From the IMG/VR virus record IMGVR_UViG_3300035703_000033, positions 1 to 64,000 of that record: DNA of 64,000 nt; one strand, given 5' to 3'. The translations under genes were made by a program, and so were the position numbers. Below are positions 22,639 to 28,637 of this stretch, one piece after another. Position 1 is the stretch's first letter; each line of letters opens with the position of its first letter. The stretch comes from a virus. A model generated the notes under the pieces. The model was not told the origin of the DNA. It searched no databases and saw nothing but the letters and a program-made list of their open reading frames with translations.

Positions 22639-22890
22639 TTAGGCTAGGGCTAGGTAAGCCTGCCCGTAGCCTTCGTTAACACGGTCTAACTCTGCCTGAA
22701 TTTCAGGCTTAGACATTAGAGATACTTTTCCGATAAGTTCACGGATAGCAGATTGGTTCATCATAGTAAATACCTGAGTAGGCATTGTTTGTACCTGTTG
22801 ATACATAGTACCTTCAGGGTTAAGTAGTGATACGAATTCTACTCCGTCTACTGTGAACGGATAAGACTTCCAGTTTGTAAAGTCGGACAT
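22639..22890 (-). CDS. hypothetical protein
   Basis: 83 residues from MSDFTNWKSYPF. Gln/Met-rich middle; no motif. AACGAAAGGT leader. Confidence 0.6.
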   Translation of the reverse strand: MSDFTNWKSYPFTVDGVEFVSLLNPEGTMYQQVQTMPTQVFTMMNQSAIRELIGKVSLMSKPEIQAELDRVNEGYGQAYLALA

Positions 22891-22921
22891 ATTTTTTACC
22901 TTTCGTTTGTTGTATGCAGAT

Positions 22922-22944
22922 ATTATAGCGTAACCCACCGACAA
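22922..22944 (-). promoter_or_regulatory. leftward phage promoter
   Basis: TATAAT (22922-22927), 11 bp, TTGTCG (22939-22944) on the minus strand. Confidence 0.75.
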
Positions 22945-22970
22945 ATATCTTTATTTAGGGCTATATGTCG

Positions 22971-22986
22971 TGTGATAAACCTCACA
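22971..22986. promoter_or_regulatory. Crp/GlxR-type operator (perfect)
   Basis: Exact TGTGA-N6-TCACA. Centre about 63 bp upstream of the predicted start site of promoter 22922-22944. Confidence 0.65.
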
Positions 22987-23061
22987 ATTTTCAGGGTGTG
23001 TCGTAACTTGACGTAACAGGAGCCAGGCCCCCACAGTCTTTTGCGGGCAGCTTAGTCGTTT

Positions 23062-23079
23062 GTCAAATCGACACGCCGT
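23062..23079 (+). repeat. GTCAA-N2-CGACACGCCGT dispersed repeat, copy 1
   Basis: Same 18-bp element recurs at 24292-24309 and 24385-24402, with a partial copy near 25003. In copies 1 and 3 it follows a TTTTGCGGGC element by about 20 bp. Confidence 0.7.
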
Positions 23080-23160
23080 TTATGTTTAACTTTTCTAGAA
23101 TATTTTTTCTTGGAGGGAATGGGTTGCGCCGCATTTGATCGACGCAACTCCAAAACCTTT

Positions 23161-23352
23161 TTAATGCGAGGTAAATTTTGGAACATTATAACCACTCGCC
23201 TCATGAAATCTCGTTACATCAAAACGAGGATTATCTTTTGCAAACATTTCCGCAAAATCATTTACAATTTTAGAAAATAAAGCGGGGTGAGTTTTGTTGC
23301 TTGCATACTTTAGAATTTCTGCGGTTGCTACATAGTCTTTACGAGTCATCAT
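23161..23352 (-). CDS. hypothetical protein
   Basis: 63 residues (MMTRKDYVATAEIL), helical. 4-bp overlap with the upstream gene. Unknown function. Confidence 0.6.
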   Translation of the reverse strand: MMTRKDYVATAEILKYASNKTHPALFSKIVNDFAEMFAKDNPRFDVTRFHEASGYNVPKFTSH

Positions 23353-23555
23353 TTTGTTACGACCTTTCTTCCTTCACGATAGAAAATTTTTGTATAGCAT
23401 TTCAATGCTGGTGTGTGGATATTTACAGTTGAGTATTCGTTAGCAAATCCCCAATCGGTAAAGGCAAAGAAATCTTTCCATGCCTCGAATTCATTTTGGT
23501 ATTCTTGTTCCCAATGAATTGGGTTTTCATCATAAGCAACAGTAATTTTATACAT
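23349..23555 (-). CDS. hypothetical protein
   Basis: 68 residues, aromatic and beta-rich (MYKITVAYDENPIHWEQEY). Start overlaps the previous stop codon. Confidence 0.6.
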   Translation of the reverse strand: MYKITVAYDENPIHWEQEYQNEFEAWKDFFAFTDWGFANEYSTVNIHTPALKCYTKIFYREGRKVVTK

Positions 23556-23701
23556 TACGCACCCACAATAAAATCGGTGAAATCAACATCATCAGCAACG
23601 CAAGAGCAAGGCTCCACATCATAGTCGTTTTCATTTCCCCAAAATAGGAAACCAGCACCATTACACTCATCACAAGCAACTGCGATTATTTCATTTATCA
23701 T
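23555..23701 (-). CDS. small DnaJ-type zinc-knuckle protein
   Basis: 48 residues. CDECNGAGF is the CxxCxGxG knuckle of DnaJ zinc fingers, paired with CSC further on. First gene of the unit from promoter 23735-23757. Function unknown, probably zinc-binding. Confidence 0.55.
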   Translation of the reverse strand: MINEIIAVACDECNGAGFLFWGNENDYDVEPCSCVADDVDFTDFIVGA

Positions 23702-23703
23702 TT

Positions 23704-23820
23704 TTAGTTTTCCTTTCGTTCGTTGTTGTTGCTAATTGTAGCAGAGAGGACTGACAAAGCCTCGGATTTACTTGCTTGGCGTGTCGCTAAAACATGCGCC
23801 TTGAATTCTTCTAGGTTCAT
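23704..23820 (-). CDS. small hypothetical protein overlapping a promoter
   Basis: 38 residues (MNLEEFKAHVLATRQ), with GGAAGGGG site before the ATG. Its 3' half contains the promoter and ribosome-binding leader of the next unit. Confidence 0.45.
   Translation of the reverse strand: MNLEEFKAHVLATRQASKSEALSVLSATISNNNERKEN
23735..23757 (-). promoter_or_regulatory. leftward phage promoter
   Basis: TACAAT (23735-23740), 11 bp, TTGTCA (23752-23757) on the minus strand. Confidence 0.65.
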
Positions 23821-23943
23821 TTATAGAGCCCCTTCCTGAAATAAGCCGATTTCTAAATCTAGGATTTCTTCTGGAGTGGCTTCGGATAAATCTACCCAGC
23901 CAGCACCATCTTCATTTATTCTAAAAATTTCAATGTATCCCAT
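23821..23943 (-). CDS. small acidic hypothetical protein
   Basis: 40 residues (MGYIEIFRINEDGAGWVDLS). Sits head to tail with its neighbours. Confidence 0.5.
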   Translation of the reverse strand: MGYIEIFRINEDGAGWVDLSEATPEEILDLEIGLFQEGAL

Positions 23944-23945
23944 TA

Positions 23946-24149
23946 TTAGTCACCTACCTTTACGGCAACTGTGCGGAATTTTGTGGAGATACCACGAGTT
24001 GGCTGAACCTCTACTAAATAAGAGTCGCAACCTTCATACCACACCGCTTTTGGGTGAGGTTCTGCGTTGATAATAATTCCCTCTAGGGTTTTTGAGAAGT
24101 ATTGCTTACCTACTAAGAGGTTTTGGACAGAGTAGACATTTGCTGACAT
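23946..24149 (-). CDS. hypothetical protein
   Basis: 67 residues, beta-rich (MSANVYSVQNLLVGKQYF). First gene of the unit from 24185-24207, with an AACGAAAGAAAGG leader. Confidence 0.6.
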   Translation of the reverse strand: MSANVYSVQNLLVGKQYFSKTLEGIIINAEPHPKAVWYEGCDSYLVEVQPTRGISTKFRTVAVKVGD

Positions 24150-24184
24150 AAGTTGTCACCTTTCTTTCGTTTTGTTATGCTGAA

Positions 24185-24207
24185 ATTATAGCCTAACGGA
24201 CTGACAT
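24185..24207 (-). promoter_or_regulatory. leftward phage promoter
   Basis: TATAAT (24185-24190), 11 bp, ATGTCA (24202-24207) on the minus strand. Confidence 0.7.
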
Positions 24208-24255
24208 TTTCAAATCCAAAATGCTACCAATTCGGACATTTTGAAAAAAATCTTT

Positions 24256-24271
24256 TGTGAATCACATCACA
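24256..24271. promoter_or_regulatory. Crp/GlxR-type operator (perfect)
   Basis: Exact TGTGA-N6-TCACA. Centre about 85 bp upstream of the predicted start of promoter 24185-24207. Confidence 0.65.
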
Positions 24272-24291
24272 CCGAAATGTCCGTTTTGTCT

Positions 24292-24309
24292 GTCAAATCG
24301 ACACGCCGT
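24292..24309 (+). repeat. dispersed repeat, copy 2
   Basis: GTCAAATCGACACGCCGT, identical to the copy at 23062-23079. Confidence 0.7.
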
Positions 24310-24384
24310 AAAATTCGGGACTTTTTATAACAGTCTCGTAACGACACGCCCGACGCCGCTGCTTTTGCGGGCCAGCTTGATTTT

Positions 24385-24402
24385 GTCAAGCCGACACGCC
24401 GT
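24385..24402 (+). repeat. dispersed repeat, copy 3
   Basis: GTCAAGCCGACACGCCGT; differs from the other copies at two bases and follows TTTTGCGGGCCAGCTT. Confidence 0.7.
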
Positions 24403-24533
24403 TATTTTCTAAAATCTTTTATGGTGTCTATCACATCTTGTTTTAGATCCGCCCACATGAGGCGGAATAGATAGACGGCGGAAATAACTAACCCTAGTTG
24501 TACAATGCTAGTTAGTAGTCTATTCATAGTCAT
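24402..24533 (-). CDS. small membrane protein
   Basis: 43 residues with one hydrophobic helix (about 8-25) and a charged tail. Abuts the stop of the next gene upstream. Function unknown. Confidence 0.5.
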   Translation of the reverse strand: MTMNRLLTSIVQLGLVISAVYLFRLMWADLKQDVIDTIKDFRK

Positions 24534-24716
24534 TTATTTATCTCCAAACATGTTAAAGATTTCTTCTACTTCATCATCTGTTAGATGGTCAATTTCAATA
24601 GCCTTAGAGAAACCGAAAATGTCTTCGTCTTCTTCTACTTCTAAATCTTCGTAGTCATCTAGGTGAGCGTATTGGTCTTTTATGTCTTCTTGAATTGTAT
24701 CCCATTTAGTCATCAT
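24534..24716 (-). CDS. very acidic small protein
   Basis: 60 residues, rich in Asp and Glu. Possible DNA mimic or inhibitor by composition only; not a recognised family. Confidence 0.55.
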   Translation of the reverse strand: MMTKWDTIQEDIKDQYAHLDDYEDLEVEEDEDIFGFSKAIEIDHLTDDEVEEIFNMFGDK

Positions 24717-24871
24717 TAGTTATTTACCTCTACTTCTCTAACGATAAAGGAAAACCCTTTACCTAGTTTATTTAATTCTTCCATTACGGCTAAAATTTCT
24801 TCAGGCTTATTAGCGGTGTTACCTGTGCTTAGTAATTGGCTACCTTGCCATAGTGAGTAAGTGATTTTCAT
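24716..24871 (-). CDS. small hypothetical protein
   Basis: 51 residues (MKITYSLWQGSQLLSTGN), beta then helix then beta. Overlaps the next start in TAATG. Unknown. Confidence 0.5.
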   Translation of the reverse strand: MKITYSLWQGSQLLSTGNTANKPEEILAVMEELNKLGKGFSFIVREVEVNN

Positions 24872-24907
24872 TTATTTATTTCCTATTCGTTTAGTAGTTA
24901 GTGGGTC

Positions 24908-24951
24908 TTATTTGCTAGGCTCACCCGCTAGGCGGTTTATTTGCTAGGCTC
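24908..24951 (+). repeat. 15-bp direct repeat pair in leader
   Basis: TATTTGCTAGGCTCA occurs at about 24908-24922 and 24937-24951, in the leader upstream of the gene starting at 24871. It may be regulatory. Confidence 0.55.
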
Positions 24952-24978
24952 ATACCCTTATTTAATTGTTATGCCTTT

Positions 24979-25001
24979 AGGCTATCAGATAGCACCGACA
25001 T
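24979..25001 (-). promoter_or_regulatory. leftward phage promoter (weak -10)
   Basis: ATGTCG (24996-25001), 11 bp, TAGCCT (24979-24984) on the minus strand. The box is good but the -10 is poor. Confidence 0.5.
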
Positions 25002-25028
25002 TTTCAAGCCGACACGCTACCTATTTGG

Positions 25029-25044
25029 TGTGAGTTACCTCACA
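25029..25044. promoter_or_regulatory. Crp/GlxR-type operator (perfect)
   Basis: Exact TGTGA-N6-TCACA overlapping the last codons of the 25035-25154 gene. Centre about 64 bp upstream of the predicted start of promoter 24979-25001. Confidence 0.6.
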
Positions 25045-25154
25045 CCCTTTTCCTTAGCCAATTGCTCGGCATAGGTAGGGTCTGTAACGCTATCAGCGCC
25101 AAACTCTAGGTAAATATCTAGATAGATATCGTCATAGTAATCGTTATAATCCAT
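25035..25154 (-). CDS. small acidic hypothetical protein
   Basis: 39 residues, very Asp/Tyr-rich at the start. Its stop codon lies inside the operator palindrome. Unknown. Confidence 0.5.
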   Translation of the reverse strand: MDYNDYYDDIYLDIYLEFGADSVTDPTYAEQLAKEKGVR

Positions 25155-25171
25155 TTTTAGTTATCCTTTCT

Positions 25172-25369
25172 TTAGTAACCTAAAACTTCTGTTCCGTATT
25201 GTGATACGGCGTCATAGAGGCTCATCATACCTTTATGGTCTTTACATCTAGGGCAGAAAGCGTTCCACCCGTCTGTTAGTGATGAGCAGAATACGCAAAC
25301 CTTATCGGTTACGCAAAAATTGTTATCTACTAAGTATTCGATTATTTCATTTTTATTTAGTGTAGTCAT
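25172..25369 (-). CDS. zinc-ribbon protein
   Basis: 65 residues. CVFC and CPRC knuckles about 14 residues apart form a standard zinc ribbon. First gene of the outermost leftward unit. DNA- or RNA-binding role likely but unproven. Confidence 0.65.
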   Translation of the reverse strand: MTTLNKNEIIEYLVDNNFCVTDKVCVFCSSLTDGWNAFCPRCKDHKGMMSLYDAVSQYGTEVLGY

Positions 25370-25407
25370 TTTATGACCTACCTTTCTTTAACTTTCTTTA
25401 TACTATA

Positions 25408-25430
25408 ATCATATAACGGGGGTCTGACAT
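25408..25430 (-). promoter_or_regulatory. leftward phage promoter
   Basis: TATGAT (25408-25413), 11 bp, ATGTCA (25425-25430) on the minus strand. Start of the leftward block. Confidence 0.65.
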
Positions 25431-25487
25431 TTTTCAAGTCGCAAAACGGACATTAGAGACATTTTAAAAAATAATTTAGAAAAATCA

Positions 25488-25503
25488 TATGAGATACATC
25501 ACA
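25488..25503. promoter_or_regulatory. Crp/GlxR-type operator
   Basis: TATGA-N6-TCACA, one mismatch. Centre about 94 bp upstream of the predicted start of promoter 25408-25430. Confidence 0.45.
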
Positions 25504-25665
25504 TTATGGGCGCACTATCGGACAAATCGGACATTTATAGATGTATGTATCATACAAATTAAAAATATATTAACATTTTTCAAAATCTGATTTTTTAGTT
25601 GATCGCAAAATCGCCAAATTCAAAAAAATATTTTTATTAACATTTTATAAATCTGAAAATAGTAG

Positions 25666-25695
25666 TTGACTAGAATATATGAACTATGTTATAAT
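25666..25695 (+). promoter_or_regulatory. strong rightward promoter of ncRNA 1
   Basis: TTGACT (25666-25671), 18 bp, extended -10 TGT-TATAAT (hexamer 25690-25695). Confidence 0.8.
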
Positions 25696-25701
25696 TTACT
25701 T

Positions 25702-25917
25702 AACAGCAATTCGACGGAAGAGCTGGAGTATGGCAGAAATTTCTCGTTGTCAACAAGGGGGAATTGCATAAGAGGCCTTAACAGGTAAAGATAGTAACTT
25801 AAACTCTTAGTAGAACTAAAGCGGATCTAATTGAGCTGTTGACTTGTTCTTGATGGTAAAAAGCAATCCATCTACTCACAATTAATCTCAAAGAGAAATC
25901 TTTGGGATTTTTTTGTT
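25702..25917 (+). ncRNA. structured non-coding RNA of about 215 nt
   Basis: Begins at the predicted start of the promoter at 25666 and ends in a clear terminator. The 5' end AACAGC-AATT (25702-25711) pairs with AATT-GA-GCTGTT (25829-25840), closing a 140-nt domain; a GATGG/CCATC hairpin (25852-25872) follows, then the terminator. The only ORF with a ribosome site is 13 codons (ATG about 25730). It matches no RNA family I can recall (not tmRNA, not obviously 6S). Confidence 0.65.
25887..25917 (+). terminator. rho-independent terminator of ncRNA 1
   Basis: AATCTCAAAG pairs with CTTTGGGATT (one G-T), with a six-base loop and a run of seven Ts. Confidence 0.85.
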
Positions 25918-25925
25918 TTTACCTA

Positions 25926-25955
25926 TTGACTCTAGAATTTTTGTAATGTTATACT
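25926..25955 (+). promoter_or_regulatory. strong rightward promoter of ncRNA 2
   Basis: TTGACT (25926-25931), 18 bp, extended -10 TGT-TATACT (hexamer 25950-25955). Same design as the promoter at 25666. Confidence 0.75.
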
Positions 25956-25961
25956 TTAGTT

Positions 25962-26060
25962 CGGTTTGTGGGGGCTTACACTGGGAACTCAGTTATACCA
26001 AGTGTCTGCTTCTCTATCTCGTCAAAGTTTTTAACTTTGGGGGGTAGGGGGGCTTTCCTA
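25962..26060 (+). ncRNA. second putative non-coding RNA, G-rich 3' end
   Basis: No ORF of note follows the promoter. The transcript would hold an ACACT/AGTGT stem-loop (about 25976-26004), a CAAAG/CTTTG hairpin (about 26023-26038) and two GGGGGG runs (26039-26044, 26047-26052). The 3' end is not certain. It could also be the leader of the sulfotransferase gene. Confidence 0.45.
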
Positions 26061-26093
26061 AAAATCATAGTTTCCCAAGTATCATATATATTA

Positions 26094-26099
26094 TATAAT
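26094..26099 (+). promoter_or_regulatory. -10 box of leaderless gene
   Basis: TATAAT at 26094-26099, 7 bp before the ATG at 26107. Confidence 0.55.
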
Positions 26100-26106
26100 A
26101 TGTTAT

Positions 26107-26835
26107 ATGAATAATAAATACAAAGATTTCTATTTTTTACATATCAGAAAAACTGGCGGTAGATATGTAAAACTATTTATCTTGAAAAATCTAAAAAACA
26201 GTATTAATGTCATAGACACTGGAGAAAAACACTCTGGTTGGATAGATAAGATAACTCCAGAAACATATGTATTTACAGTATTTAGAGATCCAGTAAAACA
26301 AATTTGCAGTTTGTATGCTCATGCAGTTTCTCAAAAAGCTAATCTGCTTGAAATTTCTAAAAATTCTGAAGATCACTTAGATAATTTAAATAAAAATATT
26401 AAAGATATACATTTAGACAAAAAGTATCTTTTTGCTTGGCTAGAAAGAAATAAATGGGTATATAACATTCAAAGCAAAGAAATATTGCGTGGCTCTACTG
26501 AAAGTAAAAATGTAATAGATCAAATTATACAAAAATATACTTTTAATAATAATATAGATAAAGATTTGTTATATACAAGATTAAGAAGAATAAATCTCTT
26601 AGTGAGACAGACTAGCTTATATGATCCAGAACCAATAGTCAAAAAAATATGTTCTGACTTAGGAATTGATTTTATTGGCGGGGTTGAAAAAGATCAATTG
26701 ACTTTCTATAATATGGCATCATCTAATCTATATAAAAGCTTAACTGAAGAAGAAAAAGCTGAGATAGAAAAGTTGTTTGACGTAGATTGTGAAGTATATA
26801 ATAATGATGATTTATTCTATAGAGTAGTCGACTAG
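26107..26835 (+). CDS. sulfotransferase family protein
   Basis: 242 residues. FLHIRKTGGRY (about 10-20) is the PAPS 5'-phosphosulfate binding loop and VFRDPVKQICSLY (about 58-70) the 3'-phosphate region, both typical of Golgi-type/Sulfotransfer_2-like enzymes. It would transfer sulfate from PAPS to a hydroxyl of a sugar, lipid or tyrosine-like acceptor. Acceptor unknown. Phage sulfotransferases are uncommon; the gene stands alone after the ncRNAs with its own leaderless start. Confidence 0.82.
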   Translation: MNNKYKDFYFLHIRKTGGRYVKLFILKNLKNSINVIDTGEKHSGWIDKITPETYVFTVFRDPVKQICSLYAHAVSQKANLLEISKNSEDHLDNLNKNIKDIHLDKKYLFAWLERNKWVYNIQSKEILRGSTESKNVIDQIIQKYTFNNNIDKDLLYTRLRRINLLVRQTSLYDPEPIVKKICSDLGIDFIGGVEKDQLTFYNMASSNLYKSLTEEEKAEIEKLFDVDCEVYNNDDLFYRVVD

Positions 26836-26847
26836 AATATTAAATGA

Positions 26848-26853
26848 TATACT
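26848..26853 (+). promoter_or_regulatory. extended -10 promoter for micro-ORF/tRNA
   Basis: TGA-TATACT (hexamer 26848-26853), 6 bp before an ATG at 26860 and about 80 bp before the tRNA. It may serve either or both. Confidence 0.55.
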
Positions 26854-26859
26854 AATACT

Positions 26860-26946
26860 ATGAAACTCATAATCGCAGTAGCTGTCATAGCTATCATGGT
26901 ACATATATGTGGAATACTATTCCAAATCTATGGGCCTATAGCTTAA
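26860..26946 (+). CDS. possible 28-residue membrane peptide
   Basis: Starts with the leaderless geometry (6 bp after the -10). MKLIIAVAVIAIMVHICGIL is almost wholly hydrophobic. Its end overlaps the 5' part of the tRNA, which argues either for a true micro-gene co-transcribed with the tRNA or for chance. Confidence 0.4.
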   Translation: MKLIIAVAVIAIMVHICGILFQIYGPIA

Positions 26947-27006
26947 TCTGGTGAAAGCAATTGTCTTATATACAATCGAGTTTCGGTTCAAATCCGAATA
27001 GGCCTA
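26932..27006 (+). tRNA. tRNA-Ile (UAU)
   Basis: Cloverleaf: acceptor GGGCCTA/TAGGCCT (G1-U72 wobble), D-stem GCTT/AAGC, anticodon stem ATTGT/ACAAT around CTTATAT (anticodon TAT), T-stem TTCGG/CCGAA with TTCAAAT loop, discriminator A. It reads AUA codons directly. Bacteria usually read AUA with a lysidine-modified CAU tRNA, so this is unusual. Confidence 0.9.
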
Positions 27007-27076
27007 CAAATAAAACAGGGGGAATCAGAGACCTACTCTCTGGTCTAAATATCCCATGCTAGAGAAAAGGCTTCTA

Positions 27077-27319
27077 ATGGGGTTTCTAGACCTTAGTACC
27101 AATAAGTCCACATATGGAATGCCAAATGAGATTCTTCTAGTCCAAGAGGCCATCAAAGCCTTTATTGACTATATTGAATCTAAATTGTCAGAATGTGACC
27201 AAGTGGAGTATAATGAAGATAGAATATGTGACCTAACTTGGAAACATGATGATTGTAGAGTATTGATGGATATTCTATTTGATCTAACATTGGAAGAGAA
27301 ATATAGGAGTAAATGGTAA
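27077..27319 (+). CDS. hypothetical protein
   Basis: 80 residues from the ATG at 27077, which has an AAAGG site at good spacing; an ATG at 27056 adds seven residues. Acidic and helical, three Cys. No family recognised. Confidence 0.55.
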   Translation: MGFLDLSTNKSTYGMPNEILLVQEAIKAFIDYIESKLSECDQVEYNEDRICDLTWKHDDCRVLMDILFDLTLEEKYRSKW

Positions 27320-27371
27320 ATGGTCTCTTCTACTTCCGCCGCACTTTTTTCGCACTTTTTTGTTATAAATG

Positions 27372-27385
27372 CTACTATATAGTAG
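27372..27385. promoter_or_regulatory. 14-bp perfect palindrome
   Basis: CTACTATATAGTAG lies in the promoter region of the oxygenase gene at 27416 and may be an operator. Confidence 0.45.
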
Positions 27386-27415
27386 TTATAGATAATTTAT
27401 TGAGATAGAGGTATT

Positions 27416-28006
27416 ATGTTTTATAATGATGACAAAGTTACAGCTATAAGAGATGGTGTATGGTTGTATAGAAATTTTATTTCAAAAGAAGAATGTGATG
27501 CTATTGTTAGTAAAGTAGAACAGTTGACTGAAAAAGATTGGCAAGACGGTTGGACAAGGCATCAAGGCACTTTATTTTATACTAATAATCCAGAATCAGA
27601 AAAAGCAATAGCTGAATGGTGGAGCGATAAAGTAAGTCCTCCCATACTTATTCCAGAAGTTACAAAGGTTAACAAACAGCTAAAAGAATTATTTTCTCCA
27701 GACCTATTCTTTTTGCCAGAATATAAGGTTGTACGATTAAAGCCAGGACAAAATATGAAGTCACATAGAGATAATAGGTCAGAGAATGCAGCGGTAGAGG
27801 TTAAACAAGAATTTACAATTAACTGTGCTTATACGCTATACTTAAGTGAATTTTCTGGAGGAGAAATTAATTATCCAGAGCTTGACTATAAGCATATACC
27901 TAAACAGGGAGACCTTATAATACATTCTGGATTAGTCCTGCATGAAGTTTTTGATGTAATTGATGGATTAAGATATACAATAACAGGATGGCTTTTAAAT
28001 AAATAA
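27416..28006 (+). CDS. 2OG-Fe(II) oxygenase (prolyl-4-hydroxylase-like)
   Basis: 196 residues. Double-stranded beta-helix with the iron facial triad His118-x-Asp120 (SHRDN) and His176 (LVLHEV), and Arg186 (GLRYTITGW) to bind 2-oxoglutarate. The family uses O2 and 2-oxoglutarate to hydroxylate proline, other residues or nucleobases. It stands apart from the oxygenase cluster at 42-47 kb and carries Arg where some of that cluster carry Lys. Confidence 0.88.
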   Translation: MFYNDDKVTAIRDGVWLYRNFISKEECDAIVSKVEQLTEKDWQDGWTRHQGTLFYTNNPESEKAIAEWWSDKVSPPILIPEVTKVNKQLKELFSPDLFFLPEYKVVRLKPGQNMKSHRDNRSENAAVEVKQEFTINCAYTLYLSEFSGGEINYPELDYKHIPKQGDLIIHSGLVLHEVFDVIDGLRYTITGWLLNK

Positions 28007-28039
28007 GCCATACGTAAGGCGGATTACGTATGGCTTATT
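28002..28039 (+). terminator. perfect 16-bp hairpin
   Basis: Arms 28002-28017 and 28024-28039 are exact inverted repeats around a GGCGGA loop, overlapping the oxygenase stop codon. It ends with TATT only, so it may act in both directions between the convergent genes. Confidence 0.75.
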
Positions 28040-28091
28040 GCACATATAGTGCTACAGGGAGTAAAAACTCTACCTGCTGAATAATTATAAA

Positions 28092-28247
28092 TTATCTTTT
28101 AAACAAAGTCAATATCTTATATTTTATTTTAAAAAATTTTTGGTATATCTTCTCTTCTAGAATTCCGCCCTTTGTTTCTTCTCTGTAGTGGTCAGTCTGA
28201 AAGTAAGGACTGTGCATATGTTGAGAAAAGTGATTCCTTGGGCTCAT
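28092..28247 (-). CDS. basic hypothetical protein, leaderless
   Basis: 51 residues, strongly basic at the C-terminus (KIYQKFFKIKYK). TATAAT at plus-strand 28255-28260 precedes the ATG by 7 bp. Unknown. Confidence 0.5.
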   Translation of the reverse strand: MSPRNHFSQHMHSPYFQTDHYREETKGGILEEKIYQKFFKIKYKILTLFKR

Positions 28248-28254
28248 ATATAAT

Positions 28255-28260
28255 ATTATA
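28255..28260 (-). promoter_or_regulatory. -10 box of leaderless gene
   Basis: Minus-strand TATAAT overlapping the stop codon of the upstream gene, 7 bp before the ATG at 28247. Confidence 0.5.
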
Positions 28261-28456
28261 CATCATCCCCAGACCTAAATGATGGTGATGGGCCAAGAAG
28301 ATACCCATCTTCGTGATACTTAGACATTTTTTCTGTTTCTTCTGGACCTACAAGATTGTTAGACAAAAGAAGAAGTACATCATAAATTCTATGTAGCATT
28401 ATGTAGTTAACCATTTCTAGATTATCTTCTAGAGGTTTTGGATCATTTTCCTGCAT
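28256..28456 (-). CDS. hypothetical protein
   Basis: 66 residues from MQENDPKP. Helical, acidic, with SPSF near the end. Overlaps the upstream gene by 14 bp. Unknown. Confidence 0.55.
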   Translation of the reverse strand: MQENDPKPLEDNLEMVNYIMLHRIYDVLLLLSNNLVGPEETEKMSKYHEDGYLLGPSPSFRSGDDV

Positions 28457-28637
28457 ACTTTTCCAACTGATTTTCAATATCAACAATCATATCGCTTAGT
28501 GTTAGATTTGATTCTTGAAATGTTAAAGCGTATTTCTTAAACTCGTTTACAGCCTTCATAGCCATAGGTAATGCTGGCATATGCATACATGGTATGCCCA
28601 TGCCTACTGATTTTACAAGATCTTGATTATAAGACAT
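28443..28637 (-). CDS. hypothetical protein
   Basis: 64 residues, Met-rich N-terminal half (MGIPCMHMPALPMAM). Unknown function. Part of the operon with the endolysin. Confidence 0.55.
   Translation of the reverse strand: MSYNQDLVKSVGMGIPCMHMPALPMAMKAVNEFKKYALTFQESNLTLSDMIVDIENQLEKYAGK

Larger units (their letters stand above)
25431..26106. other. gene-free divergence zone
   Basis: 676 bases with no credible gene. It separates leftward and rightward blocks and contains a Crp-type site, an A/T-rich stretch (25500-25660) and two rightward promoters each followed by a structured RNA. Confidence 0.7.

Noticed and set aside
25702-25917. tmRNA
   Set aside because: No Ala-type tRNA-like domain at the ends and the internal mini-ORF does not end in an ALAA-type tag.
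26039-26052. Four-tract G-quadruplex
   Set aside because: Only two long G runs are adjacent; without two more tracts a stable intramolecular quadruplex is doubtful, though long runs might split.
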